From Liopterus haemorrhoidalis (lineage: Eukaryota > Arthropoda > Insecta > Coleoptera > Dytiscidae), in the NCBI GenBank assembly GCA_963971575.1, contig OZ020620.1, positions 38,579,992-38,643,991 on the forward strand: a stretch of DNA of 64,000 nucleotides, read 5' to 3'. Every line of letters begins with the position of its first letter. Position 1 is the stretch's first letter. This document shows positions 45,249-57,245 of the stretch, piece after piece. A program made the position numbers and the translations under genes. The notes beneath the pieces were generated by a model that made no database searches, was not told the origin of the DNA, and worked only from the letters and a program-made list of their open reading frames with translations.

Positions 45249-45573
45249 CAGTGGTTTCTACCAGCCCGTTTCCACCGGTTTCCGGAAACCGCTTGGTAAA
45301 ATTCAAGGGGTTTTTGAAATAAGGTTTTTATAATTTACGGCGGTTTATTATAAACCGCGCATTTTTATTTGTAATTATATACATCTCCCTAAGGGCCGAT
45401 TGAGAAATATTTTAGGGTAGGTTTTAACCGATCGAACAGAAAAATATAAGTATTTTTAACCCCGCATTTTCCTTAAAATTTTCTAATGGGGGATTGCACC
45501 TTCTTTGGATCCACCCAAACCCACCCTCCTCACAAGGGAAACCGGTTGTTCGTAAATTAGGATGACACCACTG
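45249..45573. mobile_element. hAT-like element, 325 bp
   Basis: Ends CAGTGGTTTCTACC and GGATGACACCACTG are imperfect inverted repeats with hAT-like CAG/CTG tips. Internal GGTTTCC/GGAAACC phrases. No target duplication visible. Confidence 0.5.
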
Positions 45574-46023
45574 GCAGCTCTCATAGTTCGGTATTAGATA
45601 GTAATAAAATTAATTGATCTGCATGTGATCATAGGAGGAACTTTAGTAATATTTAAATACAAATTAAATGTCAATTTTTGTGACTTTAAAATAATATAAA
45701 TAACAAGTTAAGTAATAAAGTATAAAGGCGTGGGTAGTGTTTGATATTTTAGTATTAACTTTGGTATTTTTTTAATACTTTTCGATTGGATATAAAATAA
45801 AATTTGACATTCTATTATAATAAATCGAACGTGTGTAATGAATACTATATTAGCAGCTATGTATCATGCCTCAGGCTATCTGAGGCCTGTGTTTGTTTTA
45901 AATGGAAATTATAAACATAATTTAAGAGTCCAACGCAGTGCCGTCCGAAATATTTCTCAAGATTCTTTATATTTATTTATGCTGTTAAAACTTGTACAGC
46001 ACTGTATTTATTTAAGTTCTAGA
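45574..46023. other. unassigned AT-rich DNA
   Basis: No supported feature. Confidence 0.3.
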
Positions 46024-46796
46024 TAACCATTACTATATTTGTAAAATTTGACAATTGTGAAATCAGTGGCAGCTTATAAATTGACCAACTAGTTTGTTGA
46101 CAGTGAATGTTTAAAAAAAGTTTGTGAAAAAATGGATATTACACGTGAAAGTTTTCATTGGAAGATTTTTTATGATTTTAGTAAATGCCTAACTCAACAA
46201 CAATGCATAGATTCGCTTCGTTCAACTTTTCGTAAGGAAGCACCATCAGAAAAGACTATTTACAATTGGTTTGCAGCATTTCGTCGTGCTCGTACGTCCA
46301 TCAGTGATGAATCTCGTGAAGGTCGACCAAAATCGATTGTGATTCATAAAAATATCGATGCTGTGGACAAAATGATTGAAGAAGATCGGCATGTGACTTA
46401 CCGTGAGATAGAGGCATCCTTTGGCATATCGCAGACTGCAATACATTCGATTTTGCATGAACATTTCGCTGTGAAAAAAAAAACCGTTCCCGATGGATTC
46501 CGCATAATTTGACCAAAGCTCAAAAAAAGGCTCGTGTTGATTGGTGTAAAGGAGGGAATGCTAAAAACTTTCTTCGACCTAGGCACTGCAAAATCCGTAC
46601 ACCACATCGTTACAAGTGACGAAATTTGGATTTATTCATATGAACCGGAAACTAGGCAACAATGCACTGGATCTTCCAAGATGAACCAAAACCCACAAAT
46701 GTTCGTTCACGAAGCACTTCGAAGAAAATTATCGCTTGTTTCTTCGATTGTAATATTACTTGGTATATCTCTTATACCAAATAGTTCATTTTAAGA
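46024..46796 (+). pseudogene. mariner, N-terminal two thirds (relative of 34045)
   Basis: One frame from 46132 runs MDITRESFHWKIFYDFSKCL, SLRSTFRKEAPSEKTIYNWF, SDESREGRPKSIVIHKNIDA and TYREIEASFGISQTAIHSIL. This is the helix-turn-helix domain and linker of a DD34D mariner. It shifts at an A-run near 46480 and resumes as RVDWCKEGM- and VTSDEIWIYSYEPETR-like sequence, where the D of SDEIW is the first catalytic residue. It ends at ACFFD-like sequence near 46750, before the second and third catalytic residues. Confidence 0.85.
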
Positions 46797-47663
46797 GATT
46801 TTGTGTACATATGTACTAGGCATCCCATAAATATCTAAACCCATTAAACGTTTAGTACTACTAAAAATAAACAATGTTTCACACTTGTTCTGAACTTTGC
46901 AAAGTACTGCCGTAGACGAAGAGAACATAACTAAATGAGTAAATACTAACAAAATAAAAACAAGAACAACACAATGGTTGTAAGTAAAATAGCTACCTGA
47001 ATTTTTACCAGTGGGACATCGGGATATAAATAATTATAATGCGAATACTCTGCTGAGTAGTTGTATTGTTAGGGCAGTGTCTTTTATATTTTATTACAAA
47101 GACAGTCATCGAAGTCATTCTTTTATGAGCGTAGGGTTTAAATAGCTAGTAAGTACAAACAACACATTTACGACTGAACAAACGTTTACATGTCAAAATA
47201 CGTTAATTTTATTAAACAAAACTCATTAGGTTGTACGTCACATAAAACTTACAGAAGTCATTAAAAGTTGAATGTTCATTAATGTTTTTTTACTAATCAG
47301 ATATTGTGCTTGAGAGGATGTCTTAAGAATTTAAATATCCGAATATGAATATGTTTGTTGGGAATATTTACAGATCTCAGCGGGTGTGGTGGCAACATAG
47401 AATCTCAAGTCGTTAATTTTACCTCACTCATAGTTTTACAACAGATAAAATTTTTATAAAAATCGTTAAATAAATTTTTACAGAATTTTATTGTTTACTA
47501 CCTATGGTACTTTTTCTTCATAATTTTTTATATTAAGAGGATCCTAGATTGTTCTCTCAAAGACATCACTGTATTTGTTAATAATTTATTGGGGGGAAGG
47601 AAAATCCGAAAAAAAAAATAAATTTTTGCTAAGAATTTTCTTTCATGTATGACTGTAAGCATA
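46797..47663. other. unassigned AT-rich DNA
   Basis: No gene or repeat edge recognised. Confidence 0.3.
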
Positions 47664-48724
47664 AAAAATTGATGTGAAGTGTGAATTTTCACACATTTCA
47701 GGGTTTTGCAGGTATTTAGTAAGTGAATGATGATTATTTGGGATGCCAAAACAAATTTTATGTCAAAATATTTTTTTATGAATTTTAATTCGAATGCCTA
47801 TTACCATTATTTAAGTTTTTTAAGATGTGCAGTATTTTTTTTTTTATATTTCAAGGTTCATTAAGATTTTGAAAATTGCGCCTATGGCTTCCATTGGTTG
47901 TTTTTAGTCATAGCTCCTCCCCTATGATTTCGTGTATATTCAAATATAGAATTAAATTATAATTTCAACAATTTCCACTGGTTATTAAATTTATGCTTTT
48001 AAAAATTAAATGCAACAATTGCCAAAATATAACTAGAATTTTGAAAAAATAATTTAAACAATATAAAAATGCAAAAAAAATAAATAAAAAATAATATTGT
48101 CTCCTCTCGTAGGATTCGAACTCATGTTCTTGGGCAGAATGCCAGTATCTTAACCATTGCACCAAGATACACGTTACTGTTTAGCGTGTTATATAACTAT
48201 AAGTCTTCAACATTATTAGCAAAAAAACACAAAAAATGCTTTTTTTTTCCAAAAACATAATCTGATCAAAAATTCCTGTTGTACTATTCCGGTTCACACC
48301 AATGTACATTACTTAGATTATTTTTTCAGATTTTTAGTTTATACCATCTGGGCTATAGGGTGTGGGACAAAACTTTTTTTGCACAATTTTGGCAAAAAAC
48401 GCTTCAAAATAATTTATTTTGCAAAAATAAAAATTTGACCGTTAATCCACGTATCAAGGGCTTTCATTTGATACCCTACTCAGAATTTTAAAAAAATATT
48501 TTTTGTTTCGATGAGCACATATTTGTTTATATTTTTAGGGGGATATGTTTTTTAGATGTTTTAGTATTTTTCCTATGTGCGGGTCAAAGAGCTGTATAAG
48601 CATGCCAAATTTCAACTCTTTAGGTTTAGCCGTTTGGCTACAATTTTTACCGAACCGACAGACAGACAGACGACAAAATGACGGTATAAGGGTTTTTTGG
48701 TCATACCTACAAAACCCTAAAAAT
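47664..48724 (-). mobile_element. HINE-1 copy B
   Basis: Canonical minus and full length. The 5' end is TTTTTAGGGTTTTGTAGGTA; the GTCT core has only about three units (48656-48672). Cassette B is at 48100-48175. The 3' third is of the copy-A subfamily (GCATCCCAAATAATCATC). It ends in the subterminal repeat, hairpin and TCAATTTTTT. Confidence 0.85.
48100..48175 (-). ncRNA. tRNA-like cassette B inside HINE-1
   Basis: Minus strand: A-box-like TGGTGCAATGGTTAAGATA, anticodon-region phrase CTGGCATTCTGCCCAAG, B-box-like GAGTTCGAATCCTACG, then T-rich DNA. It is the most tRNA-like B-box together with cassette A. Confidence 0.55.
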
Positions 48725-49654
48725 GAATAAAATTATAAAACCAACTATAATCTATTTTTTTTAAGAACGAAGTAAATAGCGCTGTGAGCTCGGCCGGTTT
48801 TACACTGTATCAAATTAAAATTTATAATTTAAAATTAAATACATTTTGCGGTAAATTCAAATTTAACGTGTCAAAATGTTTTTAAAAAAGTTATAATTTA
48901 AATGCATAAAATTGCTATTATTCTTAATTTCTAAATAAATTGTAAAATATAGATAAATGAACAGTTCATTAATTAAAAATAAGTTCAATAATTTTCTTAT
49001 TTTCAAATAATTTAAAATTTAATTAAAATATATTATTTATACAAACTTGTCACATATAAAAAATAATATAACAATTGAAAATGTAATTAAAATTTATTAT
49101 TTATACAAAACTTATAAAAACTAATTAAGAAATTTATATAAAATAATATAGGAAATCAGTCCGAATCATCAATGGATTCTTCTTCATTTCAAGTTTATAT
49201 TTAATCGACACTATAACACAACACAAATTATTAATATGGCGCTCGTTGACAGCAAAGAATATGACAGTTGACAGCAAAACAACTGTCGTGTTTGGTACCA
49301 GAGCCGTACATACACTAATTCATTGTCAGACGACTTCATTTTAAAATATTGCTCTTAATATATATATTGAATTGATTTCAAATCTATTTATTCACTGGCT
49401 TTTATATTCTAACATTATTTAAACATATACCTCCGTTTTACTTATTAGAAATAATAGGTAGTAATATATTCACTGTAAACTTAGTTTGTACGCTTATTTT
49501 TACAAATTTGGGTTAAAATAAATAGAGAAAAATAGAATAAGTTGAGACAGAAATCTATTTTTCTACAGTGTAAACTTTTCCACGTTCTTACCCAATGACA
49601 AACAAGATCAAAATAGCTCCTATTTGCCCACACTCCAATATTTAAAAAAAAAAA
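48725..49654. other. unassigned, very AT-rich
   Basis: No supported frame or repeat edge. 48800-49150 is extremely AT-rich. Confidence 0.3.
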
Positions 49655-50314
49655 TCACCTGTGGCCACCACAGGACCGACCGCCATCATAAAGTACTTAT
49701 ATAAATTACATTCTAGCAGCAGAGTAGAAATAACTTGATCTAATATTTTCTAACAGAGATATTATTTATCATGACCATGGAAACGTTAAATATAAATATG
49801 AAAAACTGAGAAAAATTGAGAAAAATTGAGAAAAATTTTACAGAAATTATTCGAAATTTTTCGTTTTATCAAAAAACATTTCATATAAAAGTTATTAGTT
49901 ATTGCTTTTATAGCAACTTTTGTCTAATAAATTTTTTCGAGATATTTTTCTGTTGTTAAATATTCGCAAAAATCTTAAAATCGACACGAGTAAACTCCCA
50001 TTTTTAGTCAACCGAGTTTTACCAAAAGTTGATCAACTCGTGCCATTGCTGGCCGAAGCTTAAATATGAAGTTTCATAAAAATCCTTTTAGCCGAATTTG
50101 CTCTGCACGTGTACACAGACAGACGGATAGACGGACAGACGGACAGACAGACGGACAGACAGACGGACGGACAGACAGACCGACAGACATCACGTTAAAA
50201 ATAGTCAAAACGTTATGTAGGGACCTCAATTCGTGGAGATCAATCGAAATCTCGAAACGTCAAAATTGGTATGATCACAATACCTCCCTTATATATGTTG
50301 GCGGTCGGTAAAAA
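49655..50314 (-). mobile_element. HINE-2 copy 7, full length
   Basis: Canonical minus. The 5' end TTTTTACCGACCGCCAACAT is at 50314 and a GTCY core at 50117-50187. The 3' end at 49655 reads ATGGCGGTCGGTCCTGTGGT, then the CCACAG hairpin arm and GTGATTTT. It is one of the cleanest copies for defining both ends. Confidence 0.88.
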
Positions 50315-50697
50315 TAAAGTATAGTAATATTTATTTTTATTATAATTCTGTTATTAACAAAAATATACTACAATCTTTCACGTGATTTTATTACTATTTC
50401 TGCATTTCGAACAGGGTATAGCAAATTATTGGGACATAATTTTTTATATGTAACTATAGCAACTATTAAGTGATGATATATATGACAAATGTTGTAATTT
50501 GTGTGTTTTAATTGATATGCTGGCTAACTTAAGCTGGCTGGTTGCGCAGTAGCGAAAACAATAGAAGGGGGCGTCGTTAATATTCGTGTAGCAGTCGTGC
50601 GATACAGTCACACAAAAATCAATTTTTAGAGCAAATTGAGAAGCGCTCGTACATTAAAAAATCACTCACTCATAGTACTGCAATAGTCTGCGTAATA

Positions 50698-52007
50698 AAA
50701 GGTGTCTCAAAAGAAATTTTATATTTAGTGGATCGATTAAAAAAAAAGTAAGCCGTATATAGAAAAAATGTTTATTAATTATTAAAATACACTTTTTGGG
50801 GACTTATTTCTTAAAAATAATATCGTCTAAATGTAGACCCTCGCGTTCTCGGCACTCATTTAATCGAACAGTAAAATTACTTATGACGTCTCGGCAGGTG
50901 GACTCAGGGATGGCTGTCATTTCGTGACGGATATTTTCTTTCAAATGCGCCAGTGAAGCCGGTTTATTGGCGTAAACTTTAGATTTAAGATAACCCCATA
51001 GGAAAAAGTCCATAGGGGTTAAATCTGGACTGCGTGGAGGCCAATTTATGTCACCTCTCCGGGAGATCAATTTGCCTGAGAAAATTTCACGAACACGTGG
51101 CAGAGACATATTGGACGTGTGTGAAGTTGCTCCGTCCTGTTGGAACCATGTTCTTTGGTTATAGCCAGGAAAGTTTTGCAGTTCAGGTACCAAGAAGTTG
51201 TCTAACATCTCCACATAACGCTCTGAATTCACTGTTACTGCACGCCCCCTTTCGTTTTCAAAAAAGTAAGGGCCGATAATTCCTCGCGCCGACATCGCAG
51301 CCCATACGGTCACTTTACGCGAATGTAGGGGTTTCTGATGTTTGCGTTTCGGATTCGTTGCACTCCAGTAGCGGCAGTTCTGCTTATTTACGTGGCCATT
51401 AAGATGAAAATGAGCTTCATCCGAAAACAAAATGTTGGTAAACGTTGAAAATCGCTCAATCACCTGATTTACGAAATTAAGCCTCTGACTAGCATCTTGG
51501 GGCTTTAATTCTTGCACCAATTGAATTTTGTAGAGGTGCAGCTTTAGGTCTTTGTACATAATGCGATGTAATGATGATCTATGCACATTTAAAGCACTTG
51601 CGCGCTTCCGAATTGAAAGGTTCGGGTCGTCACGAACAGACTGATTAACATTCTCCACGTTTTCTACCGTTCTTGATGGCCTAGGTCGCCCGGATTTTGA
51701 TTTATCCAGCGTTGTACCAGTCTCTTCAAACTTTTTAACCCAATATCGAATGAGAGGAATGCTTGGCGCATCATTTAAGTGGCGAAAACGTCGAATACTG
51801 CAGAATTTTCTACGCGCTACAGTCGCCGAATCACCGTTTTTGTAAAACTCTCGCACGCATCATGCGCGGTCTGCTCCCGAGAAACGCTCCATAGCGTCTG
51901 AATTCCTAAGAGCCAGGCTACCGATTGACATAACCGTCGCGCCCCTCGGATACGTTGCGTTCACGCAGTAAGCTAAATAAATATAAAATTTCTTTTGAGA
52001 CACCTTG
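50698..52007 (-). mobile_element. DD41D (rosa-type) element, copy 2, best preserved
   Basis: 1310 bp, the same length as copy 1 at 12383, with TA on both sides and inverted ends AAGGTGTCTCAAAAGAAATT. It carries the transposase frame 51892-50804. Only scattered base changes separate it from copy 1, so both moved recently relative to other elements here. Confidence 0.95.
50804..51892 (-). pseudogene. DD41D transposase with one early stop
   Basis: The frame is 363 codons from ATG at 51892 to TAA, interrupted only by TGA at codon 11 (51862-51860), where copy 1 has TTA. From codon 12 to the end it is open. Motifs include RKRASALNVHRSSLHRIMYK, FSDEAHFHL, WFQQDGATSHT and SPDLTPMDFFLWGYLK, with all three catalytic Asp present at DD41D spacing. 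A shorter product could in principle start downstream, but the N-terminal DNA-binding part would be trimmed. Whether any protein is made is unknown. Confidence 0.9.
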
Positions 52008-52594
52008 TACATTATCCCACCGGCCAGCTTAAGATAACTGTACAGTATATCTATACAGGTGTTCCCCAACAATATGTTTTTTTTTATCATTTCTTTCAGT
52101 TTCCTCGAAAATAGTCTGGGTAGTAAAATCTTAATTGAAAACGCTGTAGGTAAGATTTGCGGTGTAAAGTATATTTTATTAAAGCATTCGTGACTTGGGC
52201 TGATGAAGGAAATGTGCATTTATCTGTATTTTTGTTAAATATAGTTCTGGGAATAAGCGGCATCATAAAAAACTCGTGATTTCCACATGTGTACACATCG
52301 CATCTTCTAAATTATAATATGTGTATGACGGATGTGTCCACAAGCTAGAATTTATACACGACACTATTCTCAACAGTGCAATTATAATCAGGGCTAATGT
52401 GTATGATTTACTTGATGCGAATTTACATTATAACACGCCCGAGGCGACCTTTTTACTACCGGCAGTTTTTGACCAAAAAACCTGGCTGGAATACCAAATG
52501 TAAATACACTTCACCGATTAAGATGTAAGGCTCAGAGGAGTAGAGAAACTGTAAATCCGTACAAATATGAATGTGGAAATTGAAGGGTTTGAAA
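52008..52594. other. unassigned
   Basis: No supported gene; short open frames on both strands lack motifs. Confidence 0.3.
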
Positions 52595-53718
52595 TTAAGA
52601 AAAAAGTAGATCTTTCCTTCAAATTTTTTATTTTTATACTAGATGTACATTTCGTTCACCACGTGAACATTATCAATAGACTAAATATAACAAACTTATT
52701 ACAATATTTATACATAGTTAGGTAAGATCAGTGGTGTGAATGGGGGTGAATTAGGGTATTTGAACATTTACGATTATTGTAGGTAATGGTTATGAATTGG
52801 GGAATTTTTATAATTAGGTTGTTGGGATTATCTCTAAAAGCGGGTTTTGTAAAGGACTTAGGTCGGTGTTAATTAGGATTTTGGAATTTTTCTTCATTTC
52901 TATTGCCTCCAACATGTTTAAGTTATAAGAATTACTTCCTTTAAGTAACGAAATTGCGTCTATGTCATGCCCTGTTTTTATTTTATGAAATGCTAACGAT
53001 GATCTATTAATATCTAAATTTTTAATGTAATTTTTATTCTTACGTAAGAATATTATACCATCCCTCAATATACCACAAAATCAAAAATATTTTTTCTAAA
53101 CATAATATAATTACAGCATTTTACAACCCTACAAAAATTAAAGCCCTACTAGGAAGTCACTTAGACAAAATTCAAAATCTTCAAAAATCAGGTGTATATA
53201 AAATTAAATGTAAAAAATGTAACAAAATATATATAGGACAAACGCAAAGAAATTTAGAAACTAGATTTAAGGAACATAAAAATTACATTAAAAATTTAGA
53301 TATTAATAGATCATCGTTAGCATTTCATAAAATAAAAACAAGGCATGACATAGACGCAATTTCGTTACTTAAAGGAAGTAATTCTTATAACTTAAACATG
53401 TTGGAGGCAATAGAAATGAAGAAAAATTCCAAAATCCTAATTAACACCGACCTAAGTCCTTTACAAAACCCGCTTTTAGAGATAATCCCAACAACCTAAT
53501 TATAAAAATTCCCCAATTCATAACCATTACCTACAATAATCGTAAATGTTCAAATACCCTAATTCACCCCCATTCACACCACTGATCTTACCTAACTATG
53601 TATAAATATTGTAATAAGTTTGTTATATTTAGTCTATTGATAATGTTCACGTGGTGAACGAAATGTACATCTAGTATAAAAATAAAAAATTTGAAGGAAA
53701 GATCTACTTTTTTCTTAA
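52595..53718. mobile_element. Penelope-like element, large inverted repeat
   Basis: Two arms of about 450 bp (52595-53042 and 53271-53718) are near-perfect reverse complements. Outer tips are AAGAAAAAAGTAGATCTTTC and its complement. About 230 bp of unique DNA lies between them. The right arm plus the spacer encodes the end of a Penelope-type ORF with a GIY-YIG domain. The left arm repeats only the last part, in reverse. Inverted, 5'-truncated pairs are a known arrangement of Penelope-like elements. Confidence 0.85.
53083..53499 (+). pseudogene. Penelope-like ORF, C-terminal GIY-YIG endonuclease
   Basis: 139 open codons. The frame reads YNPTKIKALLGSHLDKIQNL, then SGVYKIKCKKCNKIYIGQTQ, RNLETRFKEHKNYIKN, and ends near NPLLEIIPTT before TAA. 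'GVYKI...YIGQT' is the GIY-YIG motif, followed by the conserved R (ETRFKEH) and, further on, the LEAIE segment. The paired Cys (CKKC) before YIG is typical of the Penelope clade. The reverse transcriptase part is absent. The inverted partial copy is at 53042-52814 on the minus strand. Confidence 0.88.
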
Positions 53719-53769
53719 TGTAAATCCGTGTAATTTTATTAGTAAACATTGTTGTTAAATCATATTATT

Positions 53770-53868
53770 ATGGTTATTTATTAGAAAATCGCAAGAAAAA
53801 ACTTAATCTAAATGCTGCTAAATCCAAAATTATATTGTTTAGTAAGGGAGGTGGAAGGGAGAAAGTAG
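53770..53868 (+). pseudogene. LINE-X ORF, piece before HINE-1 copy G
   Basis: Reads KKLNLNAAKSKIILFSKGGG then REKVE, the stretch just after the YADD box in this LINE type. It continues in frame at 54827 once HINE-1 copy G is removed. Earlier RT sequence is missing. Confidence 0.8.
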
Positions 53869-54826
53869 AAAAATTGATGTGACGTGTGAATATTCACACA
53901 TTTCAGGGTTTCGCAGGTATATAATAAGTGAAGGCGGTATGCTGAGTGTGTAGGACAAATTTTACTTTGTAGTAATCACGGCAAAATGAACGATATTTTT
54001 AAAATAATTTATCGTCTGTTAATCATATAATAAGACTGGTTATTAAATTTACGCTCTTAAAAATTAAATACAACATTTGTCAAAATATAACTAGAATTTT
54101 GACAAAATAATTTCAACATAATAAAAATGCAAAAAAAAAAACAGAAAAAATAAAATTCACTCCGTACTCGAACTCGAAACCCTTCGTTTTCCAGCGTATT
54201 TTAGCTTACGACACCAGTGCTCTAACCCATTACGCTATCGTACGCCTTGCATGTGAGAGTCTTACATTGGTATAACTTTTGTATTTTGTGAACCAAAAAC
54301 CCCAAAAAATGCGTTATTTTCCGAAAACATAATCTGATCAAAAATTCCTGTTGTACTATTTCGGTTCACACCAATATACATTACTTAGAATTTTTTTAGA
54401 TTTTTAGTTTAAACCATCTGGGCTACAGGGTGTGGGACAGAATTTTTTTTGCACAATTTTGGCAAAAATCGCCTCAAAATAATTTATTTTGCAAAAATAA
54501 AAATTTGATCGTTAATCCACGTACTAAGGGCTTTCATTTGATGCCCTACTCAGAATTTTAAAAAAATATTTAAGTTTTCGTTGAGCACATATTTGTTTAT
54601 ATTTTTAGGGGGGTATGTTTTTTCGATGTTTTAGTATTTTTCCTATGTGCGGGTCAAAGAGTTGTATAAGCATGCCAAATTTCAACTCTCTAGGTTTAGC
54701 CGTTTGGCTACAATTTTTACCGAACAGACAGACAGACAGACAGACATACAGACAGACAGACAGACAGACAGACGACAAAATGACGGTATAAGGGTTTTTT
54801 GGTCATACCTACAAAACCCTAAAAAT
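53869..54826 (-). mobile_element. HINE-1 copy G, inserted in a LINE ORF
   Basis: Canonical minus. The 5' end TTTTTAGGGTTTTGTAGGTA is at 54826. A GTCT core lies at 54724-54773, cassette G at 54158-54250, and the 3' end CACATCAATTTTT at 53869. The LINE reading frame before and after it joins exactly at a run of five A (GTAGAAAAATGGACA), which fixes both element ends to within that run. Confidence 0.92.
54158..54250 (-). ncRNA. tRNA-like cassette G inside HINE-1
   Basis: Minus strand: A-box-like TAGCGTAATGGGTTAGAGC, ACTGGTGTCGTAAGC, B-box-like GAGTTCGAGTACGG, then TTTTATTTTTTC. Close to cassette F; the two copies form a subgroup. Confidence 0.55.
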
Positions 54827-55900
54827 GGACATGGGGAGAAGAGGAAATAGAAAAAGTAAAGGAATATAAATACCTAGGGTACCAATTTAGAAGCAACCTA
54901 GGAACAGAGGCATATACGAGACTATTAAATAAGAAGGCCATGCTAGCCCTACTGCAAGTATGGAGTATTGAGGAACGAAAATTCAAATGGGATTATAGAA
55001 CTCGTATGCCCATGTACGAGGCGTTGCTAAAAAATATTATAATCTATAGAGCAGAAGTACGAGGGTGGGCGGAAAGAGAACATATAGAAAAAGTACAAAT
55101 AAAATAATTAAAATGGATGTTGGGATTAGAAACGAAAATGAAGAAAATAAAAATAGAGGTAGTCAGAAACGCCATAAAGTATGAAGAGAATAAAATTAAA
55201 CACCCAGAAAAAGAAATTCTTTATGAATGCTGGAGGGAAATGGAAAAACGGAATCAACAAGGAAAGCCACTATCAAGATTGGAAAAGGAAAGGAAGGAAA
55301 TGTATGAATATTGTGATTACTCAACAACAGCGGTAAGACTACAAAGAATGAATGAAGAAGAAATGAGGCACGAAGTAACAGAGCGAATGATCAACATAAA
55401 ACAAATGGAGCAAGATACAAAAATAAGAGAATCAAGATATTACAGCAATTATGAAAAGACTTGGACGCTGAGAAAACCACAGTATTTGACAGAAAAAGGC
55501 AGTAGAGAGAAGAAAAAAGTGATAGCGAGATTTAGATGTGGAAATGAGGAGAGGAACAATAATTTTTGAATGAAAGAGGAAGAAAGAACAAGTAGAATGT
55601 GCAGAGAAGGTAAGGAAACAATGGAACATTTGTTGGAAGAATGTGAAGAAATACGATACAGAACGGAAACGAGAAATGAAATTTTGGATAAAACAGGAAG
55701 GGGGTATGAATGGATGAAAGAAGTGAAGAACAGAAGGGAGGAAATTAAGGAAATGAGTCAACGAAGATATTAATTAAAGGAAAGGAGAGTAGATTTTAAG
55801 CCGAAAGGCGAAAATTTTAATTATTATTTAGTAAAAGTTAATTAGTGTAAGATAAAATGTGGTAAATAATATTTAATAATAAAAATATCTATCTATCTAT
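54827..55900 (+). pseudogene. LINE-X C-terminal half with 3' end, copy 4 (best preserved)
   Basis: Starts TWGEEEIEKVKEYKYLGYQF (the 'EYKYLGY.F' block after RT), then RTRMPMYEALLKNIIIYRAE. After a stop at about 55106 comes LKWMLGLETKMKKIKIEVVR, later EKTWTLRKPQYLTEKGSR and VIARFRCGNEERNNNF. After a second stop come RTSRMCREGKETMEHLLEEC and EIKEMSQRRY. The Cys/His knuckle (C-R-x-G-N, RMC...H...C) is the LINE-X hallmark. The 3' end is a (CTAT)n tail at 55886-55902. Only two stops in about 310 codons, so it is fairly young. Confidence 0.85.
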
Positions 55901-55902
55901 CT

Positions 55903-56125
55903 TATTAGAAAATCGGAGGAACAATGGCGATAGAAAAAATCTTGAAGATATTGTGATAGAAATGATCGACGGAAATCCTAATCTGAGTACAAGATTCGTT
56001 ACTTCAGAATTTGGTATTTTGCAGCAAAGGGTTTGGAAAATTTTGATACACCAGTATCATATCAATATTATTTTTCGTAAGTCCTAACCTTAAAACGGCC
56101 ACTGTAAAATTTTCAACCAGCTGCT
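55903..56125. other. probable 5' edge of mariner or unassigned
   Basis: Short frame fragments (NGDRKNLEDIVIEMIDGNPN, RFVTSEFGILQQRVWKILI) look like a different mariner or Tc-type N-terminal domain but are too short to assign. Confidence 0.3.
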
Positions 56126-57245
56126 TCATTTAATTTGTGTTTGACTGTCATTGAAAGCGAACAGCATTTTTACAAAAATGAATAAAATCGAATATCGTGC
56201 TGTGATTAGATACTTGTTTTTGAAAAAGAAAACGAACGATGAGATCAACACTGAACTGAACGATGTGTATGGGGACTCTGCACCTTCGATATCAATAATT
56301 AAATATTGTACAGCTGAATTTAAACGCGGTCGTAAGAGCATTTTTGATGAGCGTCCAGGCTCTCCAAAAGAGGTCACTACACCAGAAATGGTCAATAAAA
56401 TCCATGGAATGATAATCAACGATCAATAAGTGACTAAGCGCGAGATAGCTGAGGCTGTGGGCATCTCAACCGAACGGGTGCTCAACATTTTGTATGAATA
56501 TTTGGGAATGAGTAAGCTCTCAGATTTGTGATTTGTTCTCAGTTGACAACAAACGCGATCGTCTGACCATTTCGAAGGAATGTTTGGCGATGTTTAGCCG
56601 CAAAAAGAAGGACTTTTGCGCCGTTTCGTAACCATGGACTAAATAAAGATCCATTACACATCAGAGACCAAGGAACAGTCTAAACAGTGGCCTGTTCCTG
56701 GCGAATCAAAGTCAATGTGGGTCTGTCGGTCAATTATGACATGGCCACAGTTTTTGAGATGCGCACGGTGTTATTCACATAGTCTATCTGGAAAAGGGCA
56801 AAACAATCACGGACGTATATTATGCAGAGCTGTTGGACCAATTCGACGCCAATTTGAAGCGAAAACAGCCACATTTGGCGAAGAAAAAAATGCTATTCCA
56901 CCAGGAAAACGCACCACAAATTAGCAGTCGCAATGGCAAAACTCCATGAATTTCGCTACGAATTTATTCCTTATCCACCATATTCGCGCCCTTACGATTA
57001 TTATTTATTTCCAAACTTGAAGAAATTGCTCAGTGGTAAGAGATTTGGGTATAATGAGGAGCTTATCGCTGAAACAAAAGCCTATTTTGAGGGCTTTTAA
57101 TCGTATTATTCGTAGGGCAACGAAAAATTGGAGAATCATTGGACGAGTATAGTTCTTAAAGGAGACTATATTGAGACATAAATTAAGTTTTGCCTAAAAA
57201 GTGTATTTTCTTGCTTAGGCCGATTACTTTTCAACCGCCCCTTGT
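56060..57245 (+). pseudogene. mariner (DD34D group), full span, heavily mutated
   Basis: N-terminus from 56178: MNKIEYRAVIRYLFLKKKT, FDERPGSPKEVTTPEMVNKI, then VTKREIAEAVGISTERVLNI and RRFVTMD. A jumbled middle follows, with a catalytic region around HLAKKKMLFHQENAPQ (Glu in place of the second Asp). The C-terminus is LFPNLKKLLSGKRF-like and NWRIIGRV. The right terminal repeat region is TACTTTTCAACCGCCCCTTG. More than five stops or shifts. A family-3 element starts within about 10 bp of its end. Confidence 0.8.
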
